64,000 nt of DNA from Agriotes lineatus (Eukaryota; Arthropoda; Insecta; Coleoptera; Elateridae), in NCBI GenBank assembly GCA_940337035.1, contig CALNHX010005233.1, forward strand, positions 1 through 64,000, written 5' to 3'. Position numbers and translations under genes: made by a program. The notes beneath the pieces are model-generated. The model did not search any database. It saw nothing but the letters and a program-made list of their open reading frames with translations, and was not told the origin of the DNA. Shown piece after piece: positions 38,537 to 51,639 of this stretch (positions within the stretch are counted from its first letter, which is position 1; each line of letters starts with the position of its first letter).

Positions 38537-41500
38537 CTATACTGTTGTTTGGGCCTTTATTCGTTCCTGGCTATCTTCCTTTGGTAACCATTCAGGGCCG
38601 TGGAACCATAACTCTTGGTCACCTAATCTGAATGGTTGTACTCCTCTTGTGACCAGATCTGCCGGGTTATCTTCTGACCTGACGTGATTCCAGCACTGCT
38701 TGCCGACGCACTCGTGAATTATAGCAACCCGATTTGCTACAAAATTCTTCCATCTCTCTGGACTTCCTTTTATCCAGGCTAGAGTTATCATTGAATCTGT
38801 CCAGGCATAGATTTCAACGTTGTCTAACTCCAGGGTTGAAATGGTCTTCTTTATTAGTTTGGCTAATAATTCAGCTGAACATAATTCTAGTTTTGGCAGT
38901 GTCTTCTTCATCTTGAGGGGTGCCACTTTTGACTTGGCTGTGAGTAACGTCACTGTCGTGGTCCGTAATGGTAAAGACCTTTTCATGTAAATCGCCGCCC
39001 CATAAGCTTGCTCTGAGGAATCACAGAAACCATGCATCTCTGTGTGGCCATCCTCTCCATAATTTATCCATCTTGGGATGTGCACTTCCTCTACCTTCGG
39101 TAACTCTTGCCTGAATCTTGACCATCTGTCTTGTATATCATTGGGTAACTCTTCATCCCATGAATACTGTCCGACCCATAATTCTTGTATTAATAACTTA
39201 GCAATTATTATAATTGGTGCTAGTAGTCCTAATGGGTCAAAGATTTGTGCTATCTCTGAAACGATCTTCCTTTCCGTTATTTTGCCTTCTGGTTGCTGCT
39301 TGACTTTGTATTGTAGTACGTCAAGTGTTGGTGACCAATGTACTCCCAGTGTCTTCCTAGTAGCATCTTCTTTGTCCCCTAATATGATTTTGGTGCTTCC
39401 TTCAGCTTCTGGAAGGTTACTAGTCCATTTCCTGAGATTAAACTCTCCAGTTTTCAACATCTTGGTTAGTTCGTTTTGGATGCTCCTTGCGTCTTCTTTG
39501 GAAATGGCTCCTGTTAGAATATCGTCTACATAGAAGTTCCTCATGGCAATCTGAGAGCCTCTTCGAAATCGGAATTGTTCATCCTTGGCCAACTGCTGCA
39601 AAGTCCGAACTGCCAGGTAAGGAGCTGCGGTTGTGCCATAACTCACTGTGGTTAGCTGATACTCTTGGAGTGGTTCTGTTTGCGAGAACCTCCACACAAT
39701 TTTCTGGAAGTGCTGATCATCCTCAGCTATCTGTATTTGTCTATACATCTTCTCAATGTCTGCTGTTAATGCAAACTCGTATTTCCTCCATCTCAGAAGG
39801 ATATCTGTTAAATCTTGCTGTAGCCTTGGCCCAGTGTACATCATTTGGTTCAGGCTTTTCCCATTTGATGACTTGGATGAAGCGTCAAAGACTACTCTTA
39901 ACTTGGTTGTATCACTGTCCTCCTTTATGTCAGCTTGGTGAGGAATGTAGTATCCCCCTCTTGGATCCTCATCTTGATCAATTTTTCTCATGTGACCCAA
40001 GGAAATGTATTCTCTCATAAACTCTTTATATTCGGACTCCAATTTTCTGTTAGTCTCGAATCGTTTTTCCATTTGCAGCATTCTGGCAACTGCTCTTCTT
40101 CTTGATTCGCCCAAATGACTGGGGTTCTCCTTGAATGGTATTTTTACCACATAGGTCCCATCTTGCTTCCGAAAATGGGATTCCTCGAACTGCTGTTCAC
40201 AGTCTTGATCTTCCTGAGAGATAGGTTTCTCCCTTGAGACCTCTTCTATTTCCCAGAATTTTCTGAGTTGGTGATCTTCTTCTAAGTTAGATACCATGCT
40301 CACCACTCTCATGTTGGGTTGTCTTGCTGCCTCTACTGCTCCAGATAAGATCCATCCTAATTCTGTCCTTTGCGCCATCATCCCTTGTCGTGTCTTCTTG
40401 GCTCCTTCTAGGAGTATATCCTTGTATAGATCGGCTCCTATCAGGATATCTACTGGACCTGGCATGTTGTAGGTAGGATCGGCCAGTAGGTAGTGTTCCC
40501 ATGCGTCCTCCTTTTCCACGATCGTATTCCTTGACAACGTTCTTGTCAATATTGCCATTATAAGTAGATCCCCATACATTCGGAAGTTGCTGGAAAATCG
40601 TGGTCTCATTTCTACTTCAATCTTTCCTTTGGATTTCCCTGCTTTGCTTTTTCCTAGCCCTCTGATATCTGCTTGGATTTTAATTCTTGGTAATGCCAAT
40701 AGTTGTGCTGCTTCTTCAGTTATAAATGATGCCTGTGATCCTGGATCGACCAAGGCTCTCAACAGTTCATAATGTCCTCCGGCTGCCTTTATTTTTAAAA
40801 ATGCCGTGGCTAGCAGAACTTCCTTCTGGTTGGGATTTTTCGATTTTCTGCTAACTAGGCTGCTTACTTCTTCCATTGTTTGTCCGGAGGTGGAGGCCAC
40901 TTGGGACTTCCTAATAGGTTCTTGCTGAGGTTTTGCAATTACCTGTTGAGGACATCTTACCGGAGTTCTGCTCCATTCCTTATGCATCATAGTATGGTGC
41001 CATTTGTCGCAACTTTGACATTTGTTTGAACTATAACATTTTTCATTTTCCTTATGGACTAAACATCTCACACACAGCCGATGACGTCTGATGGTTTGGT
41101 ATCGATCATCACTGCTCATGGAAATGAATTTCGGGCATTGTGTGATCTTGTGGCTGTTCTTGCAGATCCGACATCTACTGATGCTTGCTTGATAACTCCT
41201 TACTGGCCATGCTTTTCTTGTTGCTTCTGACGTTTTAATTGGTTTTGCGATTTCCAGCTTCCTCTTGGAATCTTGAATTGCCTCCAGTGATTGGAATGTT
41301 TTTTCCAAAAACTTCAACAAGTTTGCCAGATCCGGGATCTCTCGAGAATTTGTCAGCGACTGTTCATATAACTTCTTTGTATCCTTGTCTAGCTTCTTTG
41401 CCAGCAGATGTGCTAACATTGGTCCCCACGACTCAGTATTCGCGCCCATGTTGGATATGGCACGTAAACTTTCCAATGTGGTATCATGCACCTGTTTTAG

Positions 41501-42430
41501 GCTGGCTGCTGATTTACAATTCAGGTTAGGCAGTTCTAATATGTTGTCTAAAAATTTGGAAAACAAAATTCTTTTGTTATTATACCTGCTTTGTAGTAGG
41601 TCCCATGCGGTCTCATAGTTAGCGTCCGATGCGTCGAGATGTTTTATTAATTTACTTGCCTCACCTCTGAGGTAAGTTTTGAGGTACTGCATCTTCTCTG
41701 CATTGCCTAATGTGGTATTGTTGTGGATGAGTCGCCCAAAAATGTCTTGGAACGTGGTCCAATTTTCATAATTTCCTTCGAACATCGGCATCGTGATTTT
41801 GGGCAATGGGATGGCCAGTTCTTCTCGTGCTCGTGGTTGTTCACTTCTCGGGATGCTACTTATTTTGTTAAATATTTGAGCTATTACCTGGTTATAACGC
41901 CCTCGCATCTGATTGTAAACACCATCCGTGAAGTAATCCTCCGCAAATTCTTGCTCACATCCGAGGATTTCCTTATGCATTCTCGTAATATTCTCCCACT
42001 GGTCGGAAATCTTGTTGGTTTTATACTCATAGAACATTTTTGTCTGGACTTGTTCCAATGCTAATATTGCATCGTCAAGTACTTCGCTAAATAACTGCAT
42101 TTCAATTTTTTGCTTCTTGAGTCTGCCTACTTGTTCGATGGGGTTTTCCTTTTTCTCGGTTTCTAAGCCGTTATTCTCCTCACTAGCTGTATTTAGCTTC
42201 TCCTGCCATTCGTGTATGTAATCTGTAGTTATTTGAAATCTTTCTTTCACCTGGCTGTAGAAATCCTTTTTTATGTATTCATGATCCGCTGGAAGTCGCT
42301 TCCGTAGTTCCATGTCACCGCTCTCGAATGCCTTCCACAATTCTTCTAATTCATCCTCTTTCTTGGCTAGGTACATCTGATTCTTTCTGCTTCCGGAATC
42401 CTTCTTCATATTTGTGAACAGTTGGCACAT
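38537..42430 (-). pseudogene. BEL/Pao gag-protease-reverse transcriptase-RNase H
   Basis: 1297 aa. The gag-like region has a coiled coil and the DUF1759 block (FEGNYENWTTFQDIFGRLIH). Cys/His clusters follow (CRICKNSHKITQC, then CVRCLVHKENEKC...C..C..WHHTMMH). The aspartic protease active site is LVDPGSQ. The reverse transcriptase has VVFDASSKS, LTADIEKMYRQI and NFYVDDILTG, with YVDD as the catalytic pair. RNase H residues lie in LCSAELL and AWTDS. The frame is continuous with the downstream integrase frame except for a TAG at 38537-38539, which is either a nonsense mutation or a readthrough site. The upstream in-frame TAA makes 42430 the likely start. Confidence 0.92.
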
Positions 42431-43005
42431 TTTGTCCGCCAGCTGCTTCTGCTCCTTTATAATTGAGTCCCTGTCGATGCGGCCTTTTTAATGGCTTTGG
42501 TGCTAAAACTGACTTAATAAGTAGTATCTTACCACTTTACGTATTTTCCAAGTTCTTAGCGGATCGATTGCCGCTGAAGCTGAAGCCCTTGGAAGTTACT
42601 AGCAGGACTTATGCTGCTATCACTAATTCTCGCCTTTTCCTTTGGCGGAATTCCTTTGATTGAGTCGTAGGACGTTTTCTTCTTAGCGACGGCTCAATTT
42701 GAACTTCTCCCTAATCTTTACACAGAAGAGTACATACCAATCTTGTTGCGAGTCCTCCAAATTTTCCTACGGATATGGCAGATCCGGTCCAGTGTTACTT
42801 GCCCAGAGCTTCAAATCTGTTCCGCGTGTCCAGGACTCTTGATTGATGCACTAACTTCTTTTCAGCCTCCAATTGGTTGGCTTGAGGATTTTTACCCAAA
42901 AAATCCAGTTTCCTCTTTTCCGGGGAGTAGTTGGCTTGTAGGACCAATGTCTTCTCCAAATTCCGGCTTCTTCGTGATCGGGGAGTTGTTGGATCGAAGG
43001 ACCAA
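42431..43005 (-). other. BEL/Pao 5' leader and primer-binding site region
   Basis: 575 bp between the 5' LTR and gag. On the minus strand, TTGGTCCTTCGATCC follows the LTR end directly. TGGTCC starting one base after the LTR is a probable primer-binding site; I do not assign the tRNA. Otherwise non-coding. Confidence 0.6.
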
Positions 43006-43582
43006 TGTAAAAGATGTGGCCCAAAATTAATTGGAACTTAGCACATTTTATGTTTGTTTCTAAAACCAGTTTAGTTTTATTTGACAGGAGTTGGAGTTTA
43101 TTTCGTTGTTAAGAGATAGGGTGAGAAGACCAGGCTTTGCCAACTCTTTACGAATATTTGTAGCCTATATTCATCCCCATCAATGAATACACAATTCTAA
43201 TACATATCACAGAGCTTTTATACAGTAAATGTATGCCATATTTACGCCCTATTATTAATAATTACAATCATATGTGTGTAACCTAACGTAATATTAAACG
43301 CTAAGTTTGTTATTTTGACCCACTAGTTGCAGAATTGCTGCGTTGTGCCTTTTATATACGATATAATACACAATTAAAACCTGCAACGTCTGTTTTGAAA
43401 CATAAGGAACTGGCGCTTGTTGCGTGTGTCGTTTACTTTTAGTTGTTATCGCGACACAGAAACTTGACCCATATCTTATCTGGCGCAAGTTATGCAGTTT
43501 TTGTAGGCTAATTGCGTGCACTTCTGTATTTACTTTATTTCACATTATTTACTAAAATTCATGTTCAAAAATAGTTTGAACA
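43006..43582 (-). repeat. BEL/Pao 5' LTR (577 bp)
   Basis: Matches 34543-35141. Differences are mainly transitions plus the ~22-bp gap near 43190. Confidence 0.9.
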
Positions 43583-44358
43583 GACATTTATTTTTCATAA
43601 TAACTATTGAACATTGACAAGCGAACAGGTGGACTAAAGTGGCACTTTATGGACGCTAAATAATAAAGTGTCTTTGGAACAGTTGAACATAAAGCTTAGT
43701 CATGTTAAACCATTCAAAAAAATATTTTGCCCCCCCCCCCCCATGATTACAGTAGTTCCTGCGCCGCTGGGTGTCATGTTGATGGGTGTACATTTAATTA
43801 TTTTAAATTATAGTTGTTGCTTTTATAAACTTTGATGATAACATTTATAACAGCTGAAACTGTAATTTAAAATAATTAAGATGTCAACATGAAACATAAC
43901 CTCACTGCAGAAATAGTAACCAGAAGCTTATGTACCAACACAAATCAATCTAGTGATAGTAGTTGTTGCCAATGGTTTCCCTAGATTGCATTTCTATATG
44001 AAAAAAAAATGGATTATAAAGTAATAGTTTAACCCACGAGTAGATGTACTTTTTTTGCATTTTGTATAATAATGTGCTATTTTACTAAATTCAAAATCGA
44101 TTAATAAATTGGCACTTTGGTGCATAGAAATTTTACTTTACTATATGGTAATGTCACTGTCAAATTCGAGGTAGCAGGTTAGCTTTTATGTCAGTTTGTG
44201 TCAAATTCGAGGTTAGCAGGTTAGGTTTTCCGTCAGTTTTGTGACATACACTTACAGTGCCACCAACATATTATTCATACGTTAAAATTTCCACAGCCGC
44301 TTTTTTTAATGGACATGTGGTATAATAAAACACTGCTGGAGCCTGTGGTTCGAAAATA
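43583..44358. other. Spacer with short repeats, no gene
   Basis: Contains a 13-base C run (43730-43742) and a two-copy 41-bp tandem repeat starting CAAATTCGAGG (44161 and 44202). No coding sequence recognised. Confidence 0.55.
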
Positions 44359-44560
44359 TCACAAATTCGTTAAAACCCCTCACCACAAATATATTTAACA
44401 ACTGCTAAATACGTATTTCGACAGCCACGCTGTCATCATCGGTAGCTAAGAAAACTTACACAGCGAAAAGGCGACGTGTTCGCGACCAAATCGCAAATGG
44501 AAGTGGACGAGCGCGCGCATGTTACATCTATTTATACTGTCTGACGCATAGGCGTGGCCG
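44359..44560 (+). repeat. Penelope flanking inverted repeat, left arm (202 bp)
   Basis: Starts TCACAAATTCGTTAAAACCC and ends AGGCGTGGCCG. Nearly perfect inverse of 45863-46064. Contains a pause-like GTCATCATCGGTAGC segment and a TATA-like TATTTATACTG. Confidence 0.9.
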
Positions 44561-44596
44561 GAAAACTCGCTGGAGTTTATAAATAAAATTAAAGAT

Positions 44597-44980
44597 TTGA
44601 AACTTGGTAAAAGCGAGATTCTAGTTTCATTTGACGTGTGTTCTTTGTTTCCAAGCGTACCAGTCCCACAAACTATGACTTATATGAGGGAATTACTTAC
44701 GGATAATAAGTTAGATTCAAACAAAATTGATGAGTTTGGCAGATTAGCCACACATTGCATGTCCCAGAATTGCTTTCAAATAGATGGAAAATTCTATGAA
44801 CAGCACGAAGAAACAGCAATGGGAAACAGCCTTTCCCCTTTCGTTGCCAACCTTTTTATGTCAAAATTCGAAACTGAATTTAAGAATAACACAGAGTATT
44901 TCCCAAGGATTTGGTTTAGGTATGTGGACGAAATTTTTGCTGTTTTTGATTTATCTAAATGTGTATTGATCATTTTTTGA
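44597..44980 (+). pseudogene. Penelope-like reverse transcriptase fragment
   Basis: 127 aa. It begins inside the catalytic core: motif A VSFDVCSLFPSVP, then the TAMGNSLSPFVANLFM block, and the motif C region FRYVDEIFAVF. The usual pair here is DD, and this copy reads YVDE. The fingers domain is missing upstream and the frame ends before the thumb. A short break (44981-45017) separates it from the endonuclease frame. Penelope reverse transcriptases are related to telomerase. Confidence 0.88.
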
Positions 44981-45017
44981 ATCAATTAAATTCCAAATTT
45001 CCTAGCATAAAATTTAC

Positions 45018-45839
45018 ATGGAAAACGAAGGACAGCTACCATTTCTAGATACCTTAGTAATAATAAATAAAAATAAGTTGGAATTTGATGTTTATAGAAA
45101 AGAAACCAATGTAAATAGATTCATTTTAGCGGATTCAAATCATTGTTTTCAACACAAAATGGCTGCTCTAAATTTCTTGGTGCATAGATTGTTAACCTTT
45201 CCTTTAAACAAAGATCGATATATCATTGAACTTCAGACCATAAAAAGCATCGCTGTGTACAATGGTTTCTCTTCTAAAATTATCGATAATTTGATTAGGA
45301 AACAAAAAACAAAATTGCACGTTCGAAATTCCACAACTCTTGTCAGTCTTAGAAGTGAAGCACTCAAGTACATCAAAATTCCTGTTCACCCGGCTACAAA
45401 GGGCCTAGCAAACATTTTTAAAGAATCGGGCCATAAAGTTGTGTATGGTTCAAACAACAATATTAGAAATTTGTTGGGAAATCCGAAAGACAAACTAAGA
45501 ACTTTAGAGAGATCTGGAATTTACGAAATTAAATGTTCCCATTGTGATTCTAAATATATTGGGCAAACACGTCGTAGTTTTGGTACCAGGTTCAAAGAGC
45601 ATTTAGCTCATTTTAGACTCAACAGATTCGAAAAATCGAGTATAGCCCAACATATTTACGAAACAGGTCATAGTATTAAAGAGGATGACCTAAAAATTGT
45701 AAAGGCTTTAACTTCAACAAAACAACTAAATTCGTTTGAAAGCTTAGCCATTTTTAAGAACCGAGATAATAAACTTTTGAACAAAGATGCTGGACCAATC
45801 CCGTCTTCAGTCTTATATCATTTGTTGAAATTAAATTGA
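45018..45839 (+). pseudogene. Penelope-like thumb region and GIY-YIG endonuclease
   Basis: 273 aa. The first part (QLPFLDTLVIINKNKLEFDVYRKET) is the conserved Penelope segment after the palm. The C-terminal domain has GIYEIKCSHCDSKYIGQTRRSFGTRFKEH, with Y, Y, R and later the acidic/His residues of the GIY-YIG nuclease. A CxxC in the linker is typical of animal Penelope-like elements. The nuclease nicks target DNA for insertion. It is the longest intact part of this element. Confidence 0.9.
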
Positions 45840-45862
45840 CGTTGGTCAAGTTCATTGGCCTT

Positions 45863-46064
45863 CGGCCACGCCTCTGGGTCAGACAGTATAAATAGATGTA
45901 ACATGCGCGCGCTCGTCCACTTCCATTTGCGATTTGGTCGCGAACACGTCGCCTTTTCGCTGTGTAAGTTTTCTTAGCTACCGATGATGACAGCGTGGCT
46001 GTCGAAATACGTATTTAGCAGTTGTTAAATATATTTGTGGTGAGGGGTTTTAACGAATTTGTGA
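45863..46064 (-). repeat. Penelope flanking inverted repeat, right arm (202 bp)
   Basis: Inverse copy of 44359-44560, ending AACGAATTTGTGA. Confidence 0.9.
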
Positions 46065-47333
46065 CCTTAATTACTGTTGATATTTTTCTGGGGCGCAAAT
46101 GGGCCGATGATAGCGGTGGGCGCAAATGGAACGAAAATGGCGATGGGCGCAAATGAGCCGAGCGCAAATAGGCCAACACCCTCCAAAGATATCAGTCAGC
46201 TTTTCGTCCTTATTTTTCGTGGTCTTTACACTACTGTCTTTCCTTGAGGTTTTAAATTTTGTTTCGGTTTCTATCAACATATCGTCTGTAGCTCATTCTA
46301 TTTAATTGTTTAATTTTTCTATAACGGCAACGTTCCCCAATATAGTATTAGTATCTTTAGTTTAGTATACTCGTAGTTTCGTTTTTCCTATAATGGTCTT
46401 AAGTATGTTCGACTTTGCGGTCTACAAAAGTTGTTCCATTTTTTGTCAGCTCAAATTTTTGACTCAATAAACTAGTGTGGTCTATCTATAGTTTTATATA
46501 TTTTCACCTTGCTGCAGTTGCGGATTGTGGAGAATTTTGATGGTAGAGCCAACCACCGAACGTAAAATTCGTTTTCCACTCCTCTATTTCAATATTTCGC
46601 ATATGAACTGGTAAAAGTTAGCATCTGTTAAACATTTTATCAAACTTTACAAGCTAATAATAGATATTATTTTAAGATGTGCGACAATTTATCAGTAAAT
46701 TATGAGTATAATGAAATAGACTATACTGTAATGGTTTTGCGAAAATACCAACGTGCAACGTCTCTTCTGAGGAAATTGTACACACTTCCGCTTTCATATG
46801 CTCCGCGGGCGCGGCGTTTTTTCATCAGAAATTGACGAAGTAAGCATGCGTGCCTAAATTGTCATCAGAAACTAGGTATGCGGGTGTTATCCCAGGAGTC
46901 AGGGGAGACTGAGCCTTCGCTTTGATGGCTCCTATTGAATCTTAAAATATCATTATATTTTGACCTACTTCTTGCCGCTCTGCACCTCTGCAGTCTATAA
47001 ACTTTCGAAAAGCTGAGTGACCGCTTCAATTTGGCACTAATGCTTCCGTCGTACAGCTAATATTCATGAACTAAAAATTACTCGTGCTTTGATTAAGCTT
47101 TAAAAAGGAATAATGGTGAAAAATAAGTATAAAAATAGATTTATATTTTTTGTTGTTTATTATTTATTTAGTTTTCTTCCTCTCCTTTTTTCAATATTTT
47201 CCCTTTCTTCTACGGGTAATGATATTCAACTGTTTTCATTTAGTAAACTTGTTATCTCATATTGTAATATAATGCACTAAAACATAACTAGCGTACTGTC
47301 AGTTATCTCTTTAGCTGTTAGTGTTATTGTACA

Positions 47334-47484
47334 CAGGGTGATTCATGGGGGAGGGGGGTACGAGTACGCTTGGACAATAGGTAATTCAATATACTTGCCA
47401 TAGGATGCTGCGATGCCTTTAATTTCATTTTGCCTCGATATTAAGTTAGATATTCCAGTATTCTATGATAAGTGAATCGCCCTG
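47334..47484. repeat. Short inverted-end repeat (Tc1/mariner-like MITE)
   Basis: Left end CAGGGTGATTCA and right end TGAATCGCCCTG pair with one mismatch; TA follows the right end. 151 bp with no coding capacity. Confidence 0.6.
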
Positions 47485-50481
47485 TATTTTAAGCAGAGCT
47501 GGGTATGATTGGAATCACTCAATATTCCAATATTTTTTGACGATTCGTAAGAGGTTTTCGAACACTTTAACACAAAAGGATTCGTTATGCGGATTCATAA
47601 AACAAATGAAAAAAGATTCGTATTCGAATACTCAGTGTTGGGATTCGAATGGGATTTCAATACTTTTTGTGCAGGCGTTGTGTACTGTTTTCTTTATGTT
47701 GTTAAGAGCAAGGAGAAAGGGTGAACGAAACCAGAATCTTTACCGAAAATCGAAGTTTTGGTCTTGTCAAGAGGCAACAAGAAAAAACACATTTTTATCT
47801 GATCATAATAATAAAATAAAAAATAATAACTCTAACTGTATAATAATTCTGAAGTTAAACTGAGAATTCGGATCTATGATCAGAAAAACGATTCGAATTC
47901 TGTGATTGAAATATTTTTTCTATATAAAAAGAATCCGAACCTGGTATCCGCAATTGGAATTGGTGATTACTATTTTGATGGTAATTATTATATTATCCTC
48001 CCTGTGACTATCATTACATTACCTCCATTGTATTACCAAGTATTATCGGTTATGCAAAATGTTAAGAAAGTCTACCATTTCATTTATGTAGGTGATTTGG
48101 CAGGAAAAACATTCGTTTCGAGCTTCAATATGCCGAAGTTCAGCGGTGTCCACTGTTTCGCATTTGAATTTCAAAATAATCTTTTGAAGATAACTATGCA
48201 TCTACTATATTAAAATGTTGGCATCGTTTTGTATAAACACTTGTTGTTTAGAAGGATTCAAATTCAAATTTATTCAAGACAAGAAAGAAAATAGTACAAA
48301 TCGTCGCCGATAATTTTTCTTAATATATATAAACAGTGGTAAAAATGTTAGGACTACATAAAACCAAAGACAATAAGTATTTTAAGCATGATATTATAAG
48401 TATTTATAAAAACAGATAACAGAAAGAACATTGTAAGTGCTTGCGATTGTTCTCCCTTTTTATTTCTTCAACCGTGATGGAGGATTGGCCGTATGTATTA
48501 TGATTTTGATACTGATATTTTTAGTTTAAGCATAAAAAGTTGTATTGGTTTATCATAAATCATAACGTTTTCTCTATAACTTTTAAAATTAAAAATACAG
48601 TGAAAGCTACAGTTGTATTTATTTACATAAGTACAAACTTGTACCAGCTTTAGCTTCCACTGCCTATCCTTACTCTCACTGTTAATCAGTAAATGCACAT
48701 ATATCGCTCTCCATTATTTCTCTCATAAAGACCTCTTTGTCTACAAGTATTTGCAGAATGCAGTCGACAACTTGTGAAACCTGACGGAATTAATTAGCAC
48801 GTTAATCGCAAACTGCAACTACTAATCTACTTAGTAATTCCTGGAGACCGGTCCCTGCGATTAGTCATTTGCCACGAGCGAACGTGTACGGTTCATTATG
48901 GTGCACAAACTCACCTACTCTGTTTATAATTGTTGGAAGGGGCACGCACAACTATTTGATAAAGACAACTTAAAAACATTGTATGACGTATTGCGTAAAC
49001 TACCATTGCTATCTTATCATGGCAGTTTAAAAACAATGAAAGCACGCAATCGTTGATTATAAACACATACCTAACATATCTGTATGTTTAGCTTCCAAGC
49101 AATGCATTTTCAAAGCACAAGCTAATTAGTCTCGTTAGTATTCTGTTGTCGTTTTGGGCTGTTTTTATACAAATGAACTGTGAAACGACAAAGAATGTTG
49201 AAAACAGCATTTCCTGTCAGGGATTTCGTGATGCTCTCATAGCTTTTATTAATATTCGAGGCCAAACGTTGAATTGCAAATATTAATTTATAAAAGTTCC
49301 TTCGTTCCATACTTAAAATTTATCTTTAGGTCTATATATAAAATATTGATGATGATGATAATAATGCCGCAAATGCGGTGAGGCCGTTTTTACACTCAAT
49401 TTATATTTTTGTTTTAGCAAACTAGAATTTAAATATTAACGTAAACAAACTGTTATTAAAATTTACATAATGTCCTTGATGCGTCTTTTTAAAGAAACTG
49501 CGAAATTTCATATTCACCATCCTGTTTTCTTCATAGAATAAATTAACTCCTACATTGTCTTTAACGCTATCGACATCTTATTAGTTGTATTTATATATGG
49601 TGGGATTAAAAGATTTTATCTTCTTGTAATTTCGTCAAAGTTTTATACTTTAAAAACACAACGAAAACACTTGGTAATTCGACCAATAACGTCATGCTCT
49701 TGTAAACACATTTACAGAAAGTTATTTTTTAAATTTTACTAATAAGGTACAAGGTAAAGGTTCAGGGTCATTTCAATTCCCCCAACTGGGGGCGGGCTGC
49801 TATAGGGATCTTGCGTCCCTTTTCAGCCAAGAACGAGAATTATAGGATTGGTGAGAGAAAGCAGGGGTGGAGAATGGAAGAGATGCCAGGAAAGGTGGAG
49901 AAGTACTGCCCAGGCATTCGCCTCAGAGAAGGTACTCTGTTGACTGAGGAAAACCACCTATTTTTTTCCCTACTTAAGGATGTGTCCTATTTATGTAAAA
50001 AAATAGGAGTAAAAATTTGGTTCAAACATTTTTTATTTTTTTCGTAATAGTGTACCGTTATTGTATTTTAAATGAACTAAATAAAATACATGAAAAGTCA
50101 TTCCTAACATCCGCTGGCTGTTAAAAATGATAAAACCGCCGGCCGTTAAGAAGTACATGATTGTTAAAAAATGACGTCATTCATAACGGCCGCCGGCCGT
50201 TAAAGATCACCTAATTTTCAAATTATGTTTAATAAATTGTTCTGCAAATGTATTCATTTTTATTACGAAAAATCTTGAACGACACACGGTCGCTACGCAA
50301 ATAACGGCCTAATGACGTTAATAACTATTGTGTCACATGAGTATAATATATTTATGACATAGGTATCTCTTTTTCTCTCTTTTTGACGTTGCATACTCAA
50401 AGAAGGTGTAGCATCTCCTCTAGCAATATAAAACATTGTATTTTCTTCACATGGAAGTGCTCAAATAAGTGACTTAAGGTA

Positions 50482-50697
50482 CAGTCGCGGAATTAAAAAT
50501 CCGGGAGAGTCTTATAGAGGATTTTTGCATTTTTTGAGTAATGTAAATTAAACTTTGCGTTTCTAGGTTAGCAATTGATAGTTAAACAATGCAAAGTGAA
50601 ATCAACAAGCTATTTTATTAGGTAACGTGATAAGTAAAGTAAAGTAAGGTATACACTGAATCATTTTAAGTGCCCGGATTTTTTAATTCCGCAACTG
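50482..50697. mobile_element. Tc1/mariner-type MITE, 216 bp
   Basis: Ends CAGTCGCGGAATTAAAAATCC and its inverse (one substitution and one indel), flanked by TA at 50480-50481 and 50698-50699. Confidence 0.82.
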
Positions 50698-51517
50698 TAT
50701 ATCCATAATTGTTATTTATATATTAAGGGCATAATCAGTAGATTATAGTACGAGAGAGTGTTTAAACTAAAGCGCACCTTGAAGCGTAGAAATGCACAAA
50801 TTTCAAGAATTCAGTATTTTGGCTACAGAGTACTGCGTCATCGTTGTGCCGGCGCTGTGAATTTTTGGTGTGCTATGGTTTCTATGCAGATTATTGGTGT
50901 AGTTTATACCTACTACATTGTTGGTGTTTGTTATACTGCTTAGCAACTTTGTACGTCATCGGGCCATAAAAGCCATATTACACCCGCTATCGAGGATTAA
51001 TAAGCAAGATTATGGTTCCAAAATAAAATAAAAACAGTAACAAACTTCTATTTCTAATAAAATCTGATTACTTGCAATTACTATACATTATATTGTTGTT
51101 ACTAATCGACTAATTTTGCTCAAAACATTTTTTTTATTTATTCGCCATTTTGTTCTTGTTCTTTACGAGATAGTAGGGTGGTTCTACAGACATGCTTGTT
51201 TTACATTTATCCAAATCTGAAGTTAAAATGTAAAAATTCGGAAAAAATGCACAGATGAACAAATGGGTAGGCCTATACATATCGAAGTTTGTTCGCCATT
51301 TTGTCCATGCACCTTATTCTGCTTTTCCATGTTCTATTCGAATCTGAAATCAGAATGTAAAAATTTCGAAAAAATTAACACATCAGAAAAACAACGAATT
51401 CAAATACGACTCCTTCTTATGGAGTTCATGAAGACCTGCTTTTGAAATCCTATTTATGTAGAAGTTATTTATTGTTTTGAGGATTCTGTTTACATAAAAA
51501 AAAATCTTCTTAAGGTG

Positions 51518-51606
51518 TTGGTCCTCAACCACGGGTTTGCATATCACTAATGGTTCACAATACAGTTGTTACAAGAATTCTCTAAATGTACTCTTCTATA
51601 TAATAA
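51518..51606 (+). repeat. ~90-bp direct repeat flanking the degenerate LINE, copy 1
   Basis: TTGGTCCTCAACCACGGGTTTGC... resembles 53804-53895 in the same orientation (about 75% by eye). Confidence 0.55.
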
Positions 51607-51639
51607 CATAATAGGTATACATAAGAGCATTGCAGGCTG

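Larger units (their letters stand above)
34543..43582 (-). mobile_element. BEL/Pao LTR retrotransposon with envelope gene
   Basis: A 9.0-kb element in reverse orientation. LTRs lie at 34543-35141 (3' LTR) and 43006-43582 (5' LTR), both TGTTCA...TTACA on the minus strand. Order: gag, protease, reverse transcriptase, RNase H, integrase, envelope. Domain types and the DPGSQ protease place it in BEL/Pao. The envelope makes it an endogenous retrovirus-like (semotivirus-type) copy. It is inactive here: a TAG separates pol halves, the envelope has a frameshift, and the integrase glutamate looks replaced. The LTRs differ by substitutions and a ~22-bp indel, so it is not very recent. Flanks share only GAC, so a target duplication is not clear. 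Confidence 0.93.
44359..46064 (+). mobile_element. Penelope-like retroelement between 202-bp inverted repeats
   Basis: Reverse transcriptase (44597-44980) and GIY-YIG endonuclease (45018-45839) frames lie between inverted repeats 44359-44560 and 45863-46064, each exactly 202 bp. Penelope-like elements often have such flanking repeats from tandem or partial copies. The 5' part of the reverse transcriptase is missing, so the copy is truncated. Confidence 0.9.

Noticed and set aside
34537..43588. Target duplication of the BEL element
   Set aside because: Only GAC is shared between the outer flanks; too short to claim.
44794..44985. Minus-strand frame opposite the Penelope reverse transcriptase
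   Set aside because: Shadow of the coding strand, which has clear RT motifs.
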